Shown in pieces: positions 9,465-20,751 of a stretch of 64,000 bases of DNA; within the stretch, counting starts at the first letter, position 1, and each line of letters opens with the position of its first letter. The position numbers and the translations under genes are program-made. The DNA comes from Musa acuminata AAA Group (lineage: Eukaryota > Streptophyta > Magnoliopsida > Zingiberales > Musaceae): the NCBI RefSeq assembly GCF_036884655.1, contig NC_088356.1, positions 12,598,501 through 12,662,500 on the forward strand, read 5' to 3'. Under the pieces are notes generated by a model. That model worked only from the letters and a program-made list of their open reading frames with translations, was not told the DNA's origin and did no database searches.

Positions 9465-11112
9465 TGTTAGGATCAAGAGTCGGCACTAAGAGGGAGGGTG
9501 AATTAGTGCAACGGTGAAAATTACATCTTCAAAAAACCTTCGTACGATAAAAGCTGATTTCGATGTAGAAAATCGATTTTGGAAACTTAATTTTGAAATA
9601 CGTTCGTAAATGAATTAAAGGCAGTAAGTAATTGAAGAGGTTTGCAATTAAAGTAAATTGCTCAAGACATAAACGCAAACCAGATTTTAGAGTGGTTCAG
9701 TCAACGTGACCTACATCCACTTTTGGCTTCCTCCTCCGACGAGGTCATCGGCATCCACTAGAGGCCTTCCTTCAATAGGTGAAGGCCAATCACCTTTTAC
9801 ACCCCTCTTCTCCTTTTATCGGGTTTAGAAGATAACCCTTACAAGCACTTATTCTCCTCTCTAAACAGAAATCTAAGTTTAAGCTAGAGGAGGGAATACA
9901 CTTATGATCGTAGTGGCATTTTCTCTCTTTTAATCTCTCTGTACTTGTGTGCTTTAACTAGGGATGAGAGGGGTATTTATAGGCTTTAAGTTGATTCAAA
10001 CTTGGAGCTTAAAACTTTCCCATCTCGGGTTCTCCGGGCACGAGCGGTACCACCGGCTGCGCTGGGTGGTACCACCGCCCAGTGTTAGTCGACACTGACA
10101 TTGTCCTAGGCGGTACCACCATCCAGGTCTGGTGGTACCATCACTTGGGGGGTAGTGCTGGGCGATATCACCACTCAGACTGGCGGTACCACCGCCTAGC
10201 ACCCTACCAGTGGTGGTACAATCGCCCAGACTAGCGGTACCACCGCCTAACACAGTCTCGAAGATTATGCCACGACGGTGAGACTTCTTGGGGCACTATT
10301 TGGGCCTCTTATTGGGCCCAACACGGTTCTTACATAGGCCTAGCTCGCCCCTAATTGGGTTGGCCCAAATCCAAGCCCAATTACGTGCTAACTATGAAAT
10401 CCTAAGATATTTGTTAAGCTAAACAAGTCCCTATGTCTATTCTTCTAGCGAGCTTCTGGCGATCTTCTAGCGAACTTCCAACGATCTCTAGGCAAAGTTC
10501 CGGCGGACTCCTGGCAGCTCCTGGACTTCACGACGATCTTTTTGGTGAGTTCTGACGAGCTTCTTTGGCAAGCTATGAGACTTCTTGGTTGGTTCCGCCA
10601 GAACTTCCGACGAACGTCCGGACTTCTAACGAACTCTCAAACTTGCAACGAAATCGCTTCTTTGACTCCGGGACTTCATTTTGCTTCATGCCTTACTATC
10701 GTAGTTAATCCTGCACATGTAAAACATACTTCGATCTAGACAATTAATACTAAGTATTAATCAAGTTGTCCGGCATGTCATTAGTCCATCGACGCTTCGT
10801 CCGATTCTTCGGCGCATCGTTCTCTCTTACAGCCTATTGCCCAATCGGCCAGTTGACTCTGCAACTCCGATATCCTTGGCGCAATATCCGCTCTTCTTGG
10901 CCCGATGCCCGAATCTACGACCCGAAGCCTTCTGTCGATATGTCGACCGATCTATTGGTCCGACGTCCAATCTTCTAACATGTTTTCCTCCGGCACAACA
11001 TGATTCTTCTTGCTTTAATTATCTCATCTTGATCCAAATATCCTGCGTCACTCAAAACATAGATTAAAACAAAAACATTTATCGATTGGTTTTATCATCA
11101 AAATCTGAGATT

Positions 11113-11118
<6 letters not shown>
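9465..11118 (-). repeat. Element C 5' LTR
   Basis: This LTR of about 1.65 kb starts TGTTAGGATC next to the primer binding site and ends around GAGATTCAATA, where a (TA)n tract begins. It has the same layout as the A/B LTRs but diverged text. The minisatellite at 10020-10260 uses GGCGGTACCACCGCC cores, and the CTTCC/CGACGA zone is at 10440-10640. It is the same subfamily as the solo LTR at 20752-22330. The right target duplication cannot be read because the flank is (TA)n. Confidence 0.8.
10020..10260. repeat. Palindromic GGCGGTACCACCGCC minisatellite in element C LTR
   Basis: Degenerate repeats of GGCGGTACCACCGCC-like words (a full inverted repeat around GTAC) are spaced roughly 20-45 bp apart. 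This is the subfamily C/D counterpart of the GGCGGTTGCACCGCC arrays in A and B. Confidence 0.75.

Positions 11119-11166
<48 letters not shown>
11116..11166. repeat. (TA)n microsatellite
   Basis: About 25 uninterrupted TA units lie directly at the outer end of the element C LTR. Confidence 0.95.
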
Positions 11167-11172
<6 letters not shown>

Positions 11173-12020
11173 GAAAATGGATGATTTTTGTATTACGTAA
11201 ATACCACCGTAATGATATCAAAACTCCAAATAATATAAATATCGTTAAAAATAATGAATATATTTCTACAAAATAGTAATTATAATGTTAATGTAATTTT
11301 TCGATAAAAACCGACCAAACTATTTCGAAGGCTGGGTTTTGCAATCCATGCCCAGCAGTACTTGCTTGCTCTCTCTCTCTCTCTCTCTCCGCCCCTGTGA
11401 TGAGAGTGGACTTTCAACAGGGTAAGTTCCTCGTCTCCTGCTGCCTCCTGTGTTCTGTTCCCCCACCCTTTCTTCTCCGATGACCTTCTCTTCATCTTCT
11501 ATACGATGGATGCATCACAATCATTTTGAGCGAGTTTGGTCCTTTCTTCTTTCTTCTTGTACAAACCAGCCTGTTTAATTAACTAATACTCGATCATATT
11601 CGTCTAAATTTTCTTTCTTTGTATCGGCGTTAATTGTCCATACGGGGCCTCTCGTGTGAAATCAGCTTCTTCTCTGACCAATTATTTAATTATTTACTTG
11701 ATCATATTCGTCTTTCCATGACGGGCTTGTATTTAGTATTACTATATATGTATGGTTAAGGGCTTTCCATATCAACCCCATTATTCGATGTTAGAAAGAT
11801 ACGATTAATGGAATAGGCTACTTATAAGGTCGAATCGAATCGAATTGAATGATCGATAGTTTTGGAAAGAATAATGGAATATACTCGGTAATACATATGG
11901 CAAATCTTACATGTGGTTCGTTCCCCCTTATTTATATACGTATAATTTTGGTAGGAAAAATAATAGAATAAAATCGACATATATGTGGCAAGTATTACAG
12001 CTACTGACCCGCGTCTTGTT
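11167..12020. other. Upstream region of the PMEI-like gene
   Basis: This is intergenic, AT-rich DNA with a (CT)n run at about 11370-11390. No supported ORF or element was recognised; short ORFs here look like chance. Confidence 0.5.
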
Positions 12021-12023
12021 CTC

Positions 12024-12034
12024 CATTATATACA
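12024..12034 (+). promoter_or_regulatory. Probable TATA box of the PMEI-like gene
   Basis: The motif ATTATATACAC lies about 80 bp upstream of the ATG at 12110, a normal distance for a plant gene with a short leader. Confidence 0.5.
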
Positions 12035-12109
12035 CCATATCTTGGAAGGGACGAGGACTCAAGAGGCCACCACGCCGCACCAGAGCAGAGCAGAGCACAA
12101 CAGAAGGAG

Positions 12110-12610
12110 ATGAAGGCATCGTCGTTTCTCTCGCTCCTCCTCCTCCTCTGCTTCTCCTTCCAAATCATCTCGTCGGCTGTGGTGGATGATATTTGTGGCT
12201 TCGTCGGAGATTCCTACGTCGACAGGGAATTCTGCCTCAAGACTCTCTCGTCCGACCCCAGGAGCAAGACGGCCGACGCCGACGGCCTGGCCGTCATCTC
12301 AGTGGAAATCGCCGTCGCCAAGGCCGCGGAAGTCAAAACACGCATCGAGGCGCAGCTGAAGGGGGCGGCCGATGGTTACGAGAAGGACCGAGCCCAAGCC
12401 GCTCTGCAAATCTTCTCCAACGTCGTCTCCACCTTCGAGTGGTCGGTGAAGTCGTTGAAGTCCAAGTTCCGCTCCGGTCCCCTGTCGTTGCTGACCGTCG
12501 GCCAGGACGTTGTGGTCACTATTGATCAATTGGTCGATATGGGTAAACTGGGCAACGACTTCCAACTGCTTGGATCTCTTGCCGCCGCCATTGTCCGCCA
12601 TCTGCATTAA
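12110..12610 (+). CDS. Invertase/pectin methylesterase inhibitor-like protein, secreted
   Basis: This is a single-exon gene of 166 residues, starting at the first ATG after the TATA-like box. Residues 1-23 form a signal peptide (leucine-rich core), so the product enters the secretory pathway. The N-terminal hairpin of the PMEI/invertase-inhibitor fold is recognisable: C29 and C42 in the DDICGF and REFCLKTL contexts, then DPRSKTADADGLAVIS, followed by helical text. Family members (cell-wall/vacuolar invertase inhibitors, PMEIs, Pla a 1-like pollen proteins) form four-helix bundles that inhibit invertase or pectin methylesterase. The second conserved cysteine pair is missing here: the helix region reads AALQIFSNVV where members usually have a Cys before the Tyr, and the later TCED-type motif is absent. 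The call to family is good; which enzyme it inhibits, if any, cannot be told. A polyadenylation signal follows at 12655. Confidence 0.8.
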   Translation: MKASSFLSLLLLLCFSFQIISSAVVDDICGFVGDSYVDREFCLKTLSSDPRSKTADADGLAVISVEIAVAKAAEVKTRIEAQLKGAADGYEKDRAQAALQIFSNVVSTFEWSVKSLKSKFRSGPLSLLTVGQDVVVTIDQLVDMGKLGNDFQLLGSLAAAIVRHLH

Positions 12611-12654
12611 GCTACTGCTTTCTCGTCCGCTCGACTTGTTCCCGCTGTGCTGCG

Positions 12655-12660
12655 AATAAA
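12655..12660 (+). terminator. Polyadenylation signal AATAAA of the PMEI-like gene
   Basis: A canonical AATAAA hexamer lies 45 bp after the stop codon. Confidence 0.6.
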
Positions 12661-13400
12661 CACTCCTCGTCCTGATGTGGTAGTAATTACTCTGCCTCGG
12701 TGCTCGGTGTTAATGGTTACAGTATAATGTGAATCATAACTAGAGGCCTCGATGGACGTGGTATGATAGTAATAAAAAATAAATATATATCTGATAATTC
12801 CCTTTTATCATGCAGACTACCATACGTTGTTGCTTAGATTGATTGCACACTATCAGGCTCCAAAGGAAGATATATCCATCGTGAGATGCAAATCACAAAT
12901 TAACAGATGAATAGGCAGGCTATCGGAAACAAGTTTGGAGGTCATACAATAGTCAAATCTAATTAGAAAAGCATAACAAGATGAGACCCCTTATTTTGCT
13001 TTACAGTTTTTTGTTTCTTCCATCGTATATGTGGGAAACATAGTCGTTAAGCCCCTTTATTTTTCCTTCCTCTCAAATAAAGCTTTGGTTCAAGTCGAGT
13101 GATTTGGTATAGCGGCCACATAAAGTTAAACTAGTCCCAACCGATTCAACTCGGTCTGAATCAACTCGTTTGTTTCTGATGCATATCGATCCATCTGTGG
13201 CAAGGATGAATCGATGGCCACTAATCGAATAACCCCGACCTATCTTAACATGTCTAATGATCAATTCTATTCTATTCTATACATGTGCTATTTAAGATTT
13301 CCCTCCCACCGGATATTCCGGTAAGAAAGTAAAAAGCTCACGATGATAATACAATATTTCGATAAGAAGAAATAACTTATTTTTAATTGAGTTAAGATCC
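12661..13400. other. Intergenic, nothing recognised
   Basis: Mixed AT-rich sequence without a convincing gene or mobile element. The minus-strand ORF at 13073-13264 has no recognisable motif. Confidence 0.4.
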
Positions 13401-13830
13401 ATTTTAGTTATTTATGTCTAAAATAATTTTTATATTTTTAAAATTATAATATATAGGTTTATCATGTCACGTCTAAGTTAACAAACATTAGAGTCTATTT
13501 ACGATATTTTTAAAAATATAACATATAGGTCCATCATATCAAGTCTGAGTTAACAAACATTAGAGTCTATTTACATAACATGTTGATTTATAATAAATTA
13601 TTAATATAATGATATATGTAATTTAGGATTAAGGTCCATGTTAGCCCATGCGATTTTGGCTATGAACTTTTAAGCCCTTATAGTTTACTCGTATCTAAAA
13701 TAACTCATATATTTTTTTAAAAATATAATATATAAGCCTCTCATTAAGTTTGAGTTAATAAATATTACAGTTTTCTTATATGATTTGTTGACTCACAATG
13801 AACTATTAATATAATAACACGTATAATTTA
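13401..13830. repeat. Diverged direct repeats around a 'taacaaacattagagtctattta' type unit
   Basis: The words ATATAGGTTTATCATG and ATATAGGTCCATCAT, each followed by GAGTTAACAAACATTAG or a close variant, occur at about 13450 and 13520, and a weaker copy at about 13725. All are in the same direction. Units contain AAAATATAATATATA. No terminal inverted repeat was identified, so the class of the repeat is open. Confidence 0.5.
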
Positions 13831-14584
13831 AGTTTTTAAAAAAAACTGAGACATTCATCAATGGCGGGAGGAGGCATCGTCGTGGAAGTGACCATTAGCA
13901 ACAATATTGAGTTTTTGTTACTTAGCAAGGCATCGTATGCATGCAGCTTCTCCCACGTTGACTACGAACTTAGGAGCATCCGTGCATAGCACCGTGACAT
14001 TGCCAGTCACCGTGCATGGCACCTGCTCCAATCTCGACGAGTACTACCATGCCTCATAAGCTACCTCCCTTACGAAGCACGACATCATAAAAACGGAGAG
14101 CAAGCAGAAAGAGTGACTGAGCTGGTCCATGTAGCCATCCCACACCTGCTCACTCTCCTCGACTAGCTTGTCGAGAAAGAGGAAGCGATGAAGGCCATAG
14201 TGTCGTATGAAGACAAAGAGATAAAGGTAAGAGAGATCAGAGGTAAAAGTGAGGGAGAGTTAGACCATCACATCGTAGGTGCAACGGGTGGGGGCATATG
14301 AGGGGACGAAGTAGGAGACGATAGTGACAAAGATGCTAAGGAGGAGGAAAAGGGACTAGAAGACCATTGCATGCTTAGTATCGAACTAGTCGATGCGCAT
14401 CCACCTAAGGCAGGATTGGAAGCTCTTGAGCTTGATGCATCCTTCTCAAGGTAGGCATCAAAATATACCTGATGTGCCCTTCATGAGCGAAGCATCGATA
14501 TAGGCTCAATGCGTCCTATTCGGGTTAAGCATCAAAGCATGCTCGATGCACTTTGCTCGAGTAAAGTATCAAAGGTTGCTCGTG
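13831..14584. other. Intergenic region, no gene recognised
   Basis: The sequence is more GC-rich than its surroundings. Bases 14400-14590 repeat words such as GATGC...TTCTCAAG/CTCGAGTAAAG and AGCATCAAAG at irregular spacing, which looks like a decayed tandem repeat. No open frame of useful length is present. Confidence 0.4.
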
Positions 14585-16128
14585 CTAGTTATACATGCTT
14601 GGCAAGTTAATCACGTGAGTGATGACACGTGTGACACAATACATATTTTTTTTACTTATTATTATTTATTAATATTTTTTACTTTATGTTATTTATTTTA
14701 TATATTATGATATCCATGGATCTATATAATGGGAATTGAATCGTGACGAGATTATAATAATTAGATTAATTTATCTTTAAATACAAACCCCAAATAATCA
14801 CAATCATAGGTTACTTGAGAGGGACATCGAGATAACGGGATAGATTGGTATATTGTATACCCGTCCATATGATAGAGGTGGCTAGTCTCATAGCTACTCA
14901 TGTTGAGACACTAGGGAAACAGTGTAAGTGCTCATTGAAGAATGAGTTCATTAATTGATTTACTCACGGAATGCTGGATGGTTGGTGACACCTCATTATC
15001 AAACAGTGATTTTATCGTCTTAGTTGTTTATCTGATCCTTAGACTTGAGATACCAAGAATATTCTTTATAAGTACTCCACTCTTTGATACCGAACTTATA
15101 GGTCGGAAAGTTTCAAATCTAGCACAATCGGTCATCGAAAGTGATAGCCAACCTTATGAGGGCAATTGAGTGTTGATAAAGGATTATCCACTCTCGGTGT
15201 CATAAGAGGAATATCCTATATATTCTTACTCAAGCAAATCTCTAGCCAGGGTCATTCGGATTGAGAGAAAAAGAGTTCTCTAGGAGAATCTGATTAGAAC
15301 GAGACTCAAGTGTATTTTATATGGGCCTGACAGTACTATACCTGGTATATGATCTCTAAGATATTAGATAGATGAGAGACTATATATATATGGTAATTAA
15401 GGATAGATAGGTCCAGTGGATTAGATTCCCTAATATCGTTTTAGGGATTATGGCGTAGTGGCCTAGTGCGTCCGTAGTCAATAAGTCGGGTGAATTATTA
15501 TGGATATAATAATTTACTGAGTCAGAAGGAGTTCTGATAGGTATAACTCATGACCAGCTCGATATTAGGCCTAGAGGGTCACACACATATGGTAGGTATT
15601 GCTACGAGTAGAGGTTCGGATATAATATATCCGTTATAGCTCATATCTTATCGGATCTCCAATAAATCCCTGAATTATTAGATCTTGTGGATAAAAGATC
15701 TAATAAAAGTCAAAAAAATATTATTGAATAGAAATCCACTAATCCAAAAGGGTTGGGTAGTTGGATGAAGATATAGTACCGAATAGGGCAGGATCCATTA
15801 GGGTTAAGTTGACAAAGACATCTATAAATATGAGAGAACCAAAGAGGACATATGTTAGACCTTTTTTGGTTGCCACCTCCTATACTCATCTCTTCCTCTC
15901 CTCCTCAATCGACAACCCTAGTTTGGGGCATGTGAATATCAAGAATGGTTGACCTCTTCTTAATCACGTGGTGTGCATAAAGAAGAGGATTGTACAGCGA
16001 TTTGATGAGCGTCTTCGTCGCATCAACCATGTGGATCACCACTAGAGAGGAGAACTGTTGACCTAATTTATCCTCTCCCAAAGATCTACAAGTTTACAGG
16101 GATATATGATCTCCCTATGTTATTGGAA
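14585..16128 (+). repeat. Copia family G LTR copy, plus orientation
   Basis: The copy begins near the TGCTAGTTATACATGC text and carries the family markers in order: AATCACGTGAGTGATGACACG, a run of TTATTATT, GATATCCATGGATCTAT, GAGAAAAAGAGTTCTC, GAATTATTATGGA, and GTGGATCACCACTAGAGAGG near 16030. The same markers in the same order recur at 25369-26815 plus 35691-35877 and at 35885-37285. It is not paired with a pol region on its left. At its right end it abuts an inverted copy of the LTR terminus. Confidence 0.7.
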
Positions 16129-16461
16129 AATTTGGGATAATATCACATGTGTAGTGGAAGAACAAAAAATAAAAATCCTAGAATTCCCATAGAAAAAGGA
16201 TTCTTATTATTGTGCAAAAGTTGGTACGCAAAATCCCACGAAACTGAAAAACTACATGTAAGAGAATTACCTAGAGAGATCGTATATCTTTAAATTCTTA
16301 CAGATCTATAGGATTAGATGGAGTTCAAATGCCCTCCAATCTAGTGGTGATCCGCACGACAGAGGCTGCGAAGACGCTCCTCAAATCATTACCAAAAACT
16401 CTTCCTCGCGCATACCATGTAATTAAGAAGCGACTGCCCCTTCTTACTGTCCACACTATTA
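16129..16461 (-). repeat. Family G LTR fragment, inverted (first part; continues at 22459)
   Basis: This is the reverse complement of the LTR 3' part. Read on the minus strand it contains GATTTGAGGAGCGTC, GTGGATCACCACTAG, AGATCTGTAAG and GATATACGATCTC in the same order as the plus copies. Together with 14585-16128 it makes a head-to-head junction near 16128. It is cut by element F at 16461. Confidence 0.65.
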
Positions 16462-16900
16462 TGGACAAAATTACAAATAGAGTGTTTAATGTAATGCACA
16501 TGGATGTCCATATCTTTTGGTTTGTTCATGCTTTGCGCAACATGTAGAAGGATAGTCAAAGGCTTAACAGCCCCAATTTAATTGGGTTTGATGGTTATTT
16601 TAGGCGTGTAAATAAAGGTTATGACATGTGGACACTTATGGGAGATTTTGATCTACAATGGGTCATTTTGGATCCTTTGTTGTGCAATCATTCATAGCTT
16701 ATGAAGTATGTTTGTAATTTGTATTGGTTATGTGTTTTCTGAAATGTTTGCTTATGGATTCCGAATGAGGCACTTTCTCTAATCCGTTTTCTCTTTCGTA
16801 GGCCCTAAGGGACCATGAAAGGTTTCGAGGATGTTGACCTTTGTGGACGGACACGTAAGAGTGCCACATGACTTAGGCTAAATCAGCTAAGTCCATGACA
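16462..16900 (+). repeat. Element F left LTR
   Basis: This starts TGGACAAAATTAC and ends GTCCATGACA. It matches 20433-20751 and 22336-22458 along its length, including TGTAATTTGTATTGG and CTAAGGGACCA words. Confidence 0.75.
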
Positions 16901-19900
16901 GATTGTATCAGAGTGGGATAAGCACTCATAGAAACACTTGCCATGCAAGTGTGGGGGACCTAGCGGGGTTGCATTGAGGGCAGCCATCATGCGCAATCGT
17001 TTGGGGGAAAACGGGCATAGAGATGTAGGAAAAAGGAGTCACTTAGAGAAGTGGGCATATGAGATTAACATTCAGAGAAATGACCAAATATTTGTGTGAG
17101 AGGCACCATGAGGACAAGCAAGCTAGGAAGAATGTGTAGCATACAAAGGTTGGGATGACTGAGTTTGGGCAACGACTCAATGTTGGCAACCATACTTGAT
17201 GGTGCTCATGGGAAACGAGACGCTTGATAAAGGATGAGTCCATTTAAGGTGGAATAAGTTATTTAACGACTGAAATAGTTATGCAAAGCTCACAGAGGTG
17301 AGGAAAATTGCTAACTCGAAGAATTCAATACTCATGCAAAGGCTTGTATGCGAACGATGGAATGTTCATGGCCATCCCAAGGTGACCGAAACTCAGCGCC
17401 ATGGAGTATTGAAACTTTCTCTTTAGTATGTAAAGGATATGTCCGTAGGAGGCTAAAATATGCAGCAAGTTCAGCATGTTGCTAAGCTTTGAGGGGTGCA
17501 GTAGGGATAAGTTTCGACTCTCCAAAGGGAGAACCATATTCAACGGATAACACATGTTGAGGAGGAGTATATGAAAATAACTTCACAAAGCTCAACGGAC
17601 TGAGCAAACGATGAGGAGTAATCACATGATCTCGCTTGAGATAATGCATTGGGGAATGCATTGCGAGATCAAGTAGGAGAGCAATCCAAGGCAACACAAA
17701 TAAAGACACACTTAGAGTCGATATAGAGATAAGACTCAATAAAGGGCTGACCCGTTGAATGGTGGGTGTGAGGGCTACTATTAACTCAATGCAAAACGAG
17801 GAGCGGAACAACTTAGGTGTAACTTGGTGAAATACCCAAGCCATATGAAAGGAGCCAACATAGAAGATGGAATATAGAGCGGAGGGACAGAACATTCCTT
17901 GGACAGAGGTCAAGGACATGAACTCTTGGAGAGGCAAGAGTGGGATCACGTCATTCCATTGATCCCTCATTCTGATGGAGCGGGCTCATCCTGCATAGTG
18001 TCAAAGATGAAGGGAGCTTCGAGGCCCATGCACTTTACCTCAGAGAAGCATTTGATGGAGGAATTGAGGCGACTAAACTTGTAGAGGTGAAGTTGGGTTC
18101 AGAAGGCCTTAGCATGAGGTAAGAGGACACAGAAGTAGGTACTCTTAAAGAATATGCCATAGTGCTACTATTCAAGTTGCCATGAAGGGAGTGGTGCATA
18201 GCGAATATTGTGTTGGTAGGGGCAGAGGCCCAGGATCCAAACAATGGTGTACTAATTTTAGTGAAGTCGATAGACTTCAAGAGCTACTAGGTGATGGACT
18301 GTCCTAGAGCGGTGCTTCGTCTAGGTATAACCCGATAGTGGGTGGATGAAGGTTAATTGTCAAAGGAGCAAACCCAATAGAAAATGGAAGAGGCCATGCG
18401 ATATGTTGGTAAAGGCCACACATGGTAGGATCACAATTCGAGTTCATCCCATAAGGATCAAAATGTAATTGAGATGTCACCAAGAGGCGATATGGTGCAA
18501 CGGATCATAGTGGAACAGTTCGTGGCAATGCCATACACACAAATATAGTTCTATGAGGGACTGTATCATACAGAAGTATGATCGGGAGCTACTGGGAGCT
18601 CCACTTCGATAAACAACATGGTGACAAGAAGGGCTATAGATTCAAGGAGTGAAAGTCATGGTACCGCATAGGCAGATTTTCTGTGCGTACATCGAATTTT
18701 GCATCGGATAAAAGCCTTGGTCATCAGCATATGAGGGCTATGTACCACCAAGGAAAAAATTTGAATACAAGTACCAGTGAGTCCCATGGGAGGGACTTGA
18801 TTATGCAGAGGTATGATTAGAGCAGTTGGAGAGTTAGACTGCTTCATAACTCATATTCGTTTAAGGGAGCCCAACAAGTCAGAGGACAAGACCGAGTAAG
18901 CGAATGTTGCTACCAAAGAAGCTAAGGAGAATAGAATTAGTGCAAACCCTACAACATGATGGTAGAGGCCATACATGTGAGTTATAGTTTGTCTTTCCAT
19001 TGACCAAGGGGAATTATTTGGAGACCACAAAGGTATTGAAGTAGGGGGTCAAAAGGGGTGAGAAAGCGACGACGAGTCCAAAGGGACTTAGCTACCCAAA
19101 AATCAAGCATCGGTTAGAATGGATGTGGACTCAAAAGAGTGTCATAGTGTCATAGAGGCAAATATACTAATCGTAAAGAAAATGATGAAGATGTAAGGCA
19201 ACGGATAGTAGGGCCATGGGTATGGCAGTGTCATGGTACCGTAGCGGCGAGACTTCCGTAAAGTCATTGATCCCTAGCTCTCATGGAGGGAGAGCGCGTG
19301 GTAGTGAAAAGGGCTGAGAAGGTGTAGCATGCAGAGGTAAACTCTAAGTATCGAGACAAGGCTGAAGGGCAGAAGTCAGGGAACTTCGTAAGACCAGTGT
19401 CAATGAGCTTCTCATCAAGATAGCTGAAAGTGAAGGACTTCGAGTCGTGCAAGAGTGCATGACCAAGGAACAAAGAAGGTAGTATGTGGTGCTATAACTT
19501 TGCTACTTTGTGTAGTAGGTGACAGGGTTGATGGAGAAGACGGTACAATCCCAGAGGCGACCAAAGCTATTAGAGACTTACTCTAAGTTGGGGTGAAAAC
19601 TTCCTGTATTCCAGAAGTTCGATGGCATTGAGAAGGTGAATCACAGTAACTAACATAACGCAAGGAGTGTAAACACTTTAAGTGCTTCGGAAGTGTGAGT
19701 AAAGAGCAGGCGAAGGCTAGTGACCAACTCAATGCATGGAGTACAATTCTCGAGGAGGCAAGCGAAGTCAAGTAACCTTTGCCTTCTCAACTCTTAAGAG
19801 AATGGGCAAAACCAAGTACCCCAATTCTCTTATCTATCTAGCAGACGAGCACTACAAAGGTTCAAAGACCCTTTGAAGATAATAGAAGATAATAGTTGAC

Positions 19901-20432
19901 AAATTCTTGCCAATGGTGATCGGTGCTATTGAAAGTATATTGTCCATTTCATTTCCCAACGACATGCCAATCGAAAGCGGAAGTGATGCGAATATACTTG
20001 AAAGTGACAACTAAGTGAATAAAGAGTTGATTGGCATTTTTTATGAAGGAATGACCCAAAAACTTTAAAAGTTTATGAGGCGATGCTCGTTAAAGCTCCA
20101 ACAAGCACCCACCCAGTTTAAGCAGCATGAGGCATTTGAGAGACTAGCACATAGTAAGGATAGTTTTTTCCTTCATCTGAAGGATCCGTACGAACCAATA
20201 GGGATTAACACAACTCTGTCAACCCCATACTAGAGTTAGAGTCATTAACGAGTTAAAGCAGCATGGTAGATCAAAAGTTCGACTACTCAACAACAACAAT
20301 AGAGAGCAACTAGGAGCCAAGAGGCACATTGTTGCCTAAGTAAAAGATTGAAGACTCGGCATAGGCGAGGAGTTGTAGCGCCAACAGAGACTTCAACGAG
20401 GATGTTGAAGGAATAAGTGGGAGAAAATATCA
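16901..20432. other. Interior of element F, non-coding
   Basis: There are 3.5 kb with only short ORFs on both strands. The longest, on the minus strand at 17482-17970 (162 codons), is hydrophobic with no recognisable domain. Plus-strand text is rich in GGAG/GAAG words. I see no CCHC knuckle, protease, integrase or YVDD motif in any frame. Confidence 0.6.
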
Positions 20433-20751
20433 TAGACAAAATTGTAAACAAGGTGTTTAATGTAATGCTCATGGATGTCCGTGTCTTTCGGTTTATTCAT
20501 CCTTTGCGCAGCATGTAGGGGGATGGTCAAAGGCTTAATAGCCCTAATTTAGTTAGGTTTGGTGGTCATTTTAGGTATGTAAATAAAGGTTGTGTCATGT
20601 AGACACTTATGGGAGATTTCGGTCTATAGTGGATCATTTTGGATCCTTTATTGTGCAACCGTTTAGAGCTTATGAAGTCTATTTATAATTTGTATTGGTT
20701 ATGAAGTGTTTTCTGAAATGTTTGCTTGTGGATCCCGAGTGAGGCGCTTTT
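20433..20751 (+). repeat. Element F right LTR, first part
   Basis: This is the homologue of the first three quarters of the left LTR, interrupted at 20751 by the solo LTR D. It resumes at 22336. Confidence 0.75.

Noticed and set aside
13401..13830. MITE with terminal inverted repeats
   Set aside because: The repeated words are all in the same orientation and no inverted termini or target duplication could be found.
17482..17970. 162-codon minus-strand ORF inside element F as a gene
   Set aside because: It is antisense to the element, hydrophobic without a recognisable domain, and has no neighbours in frame.
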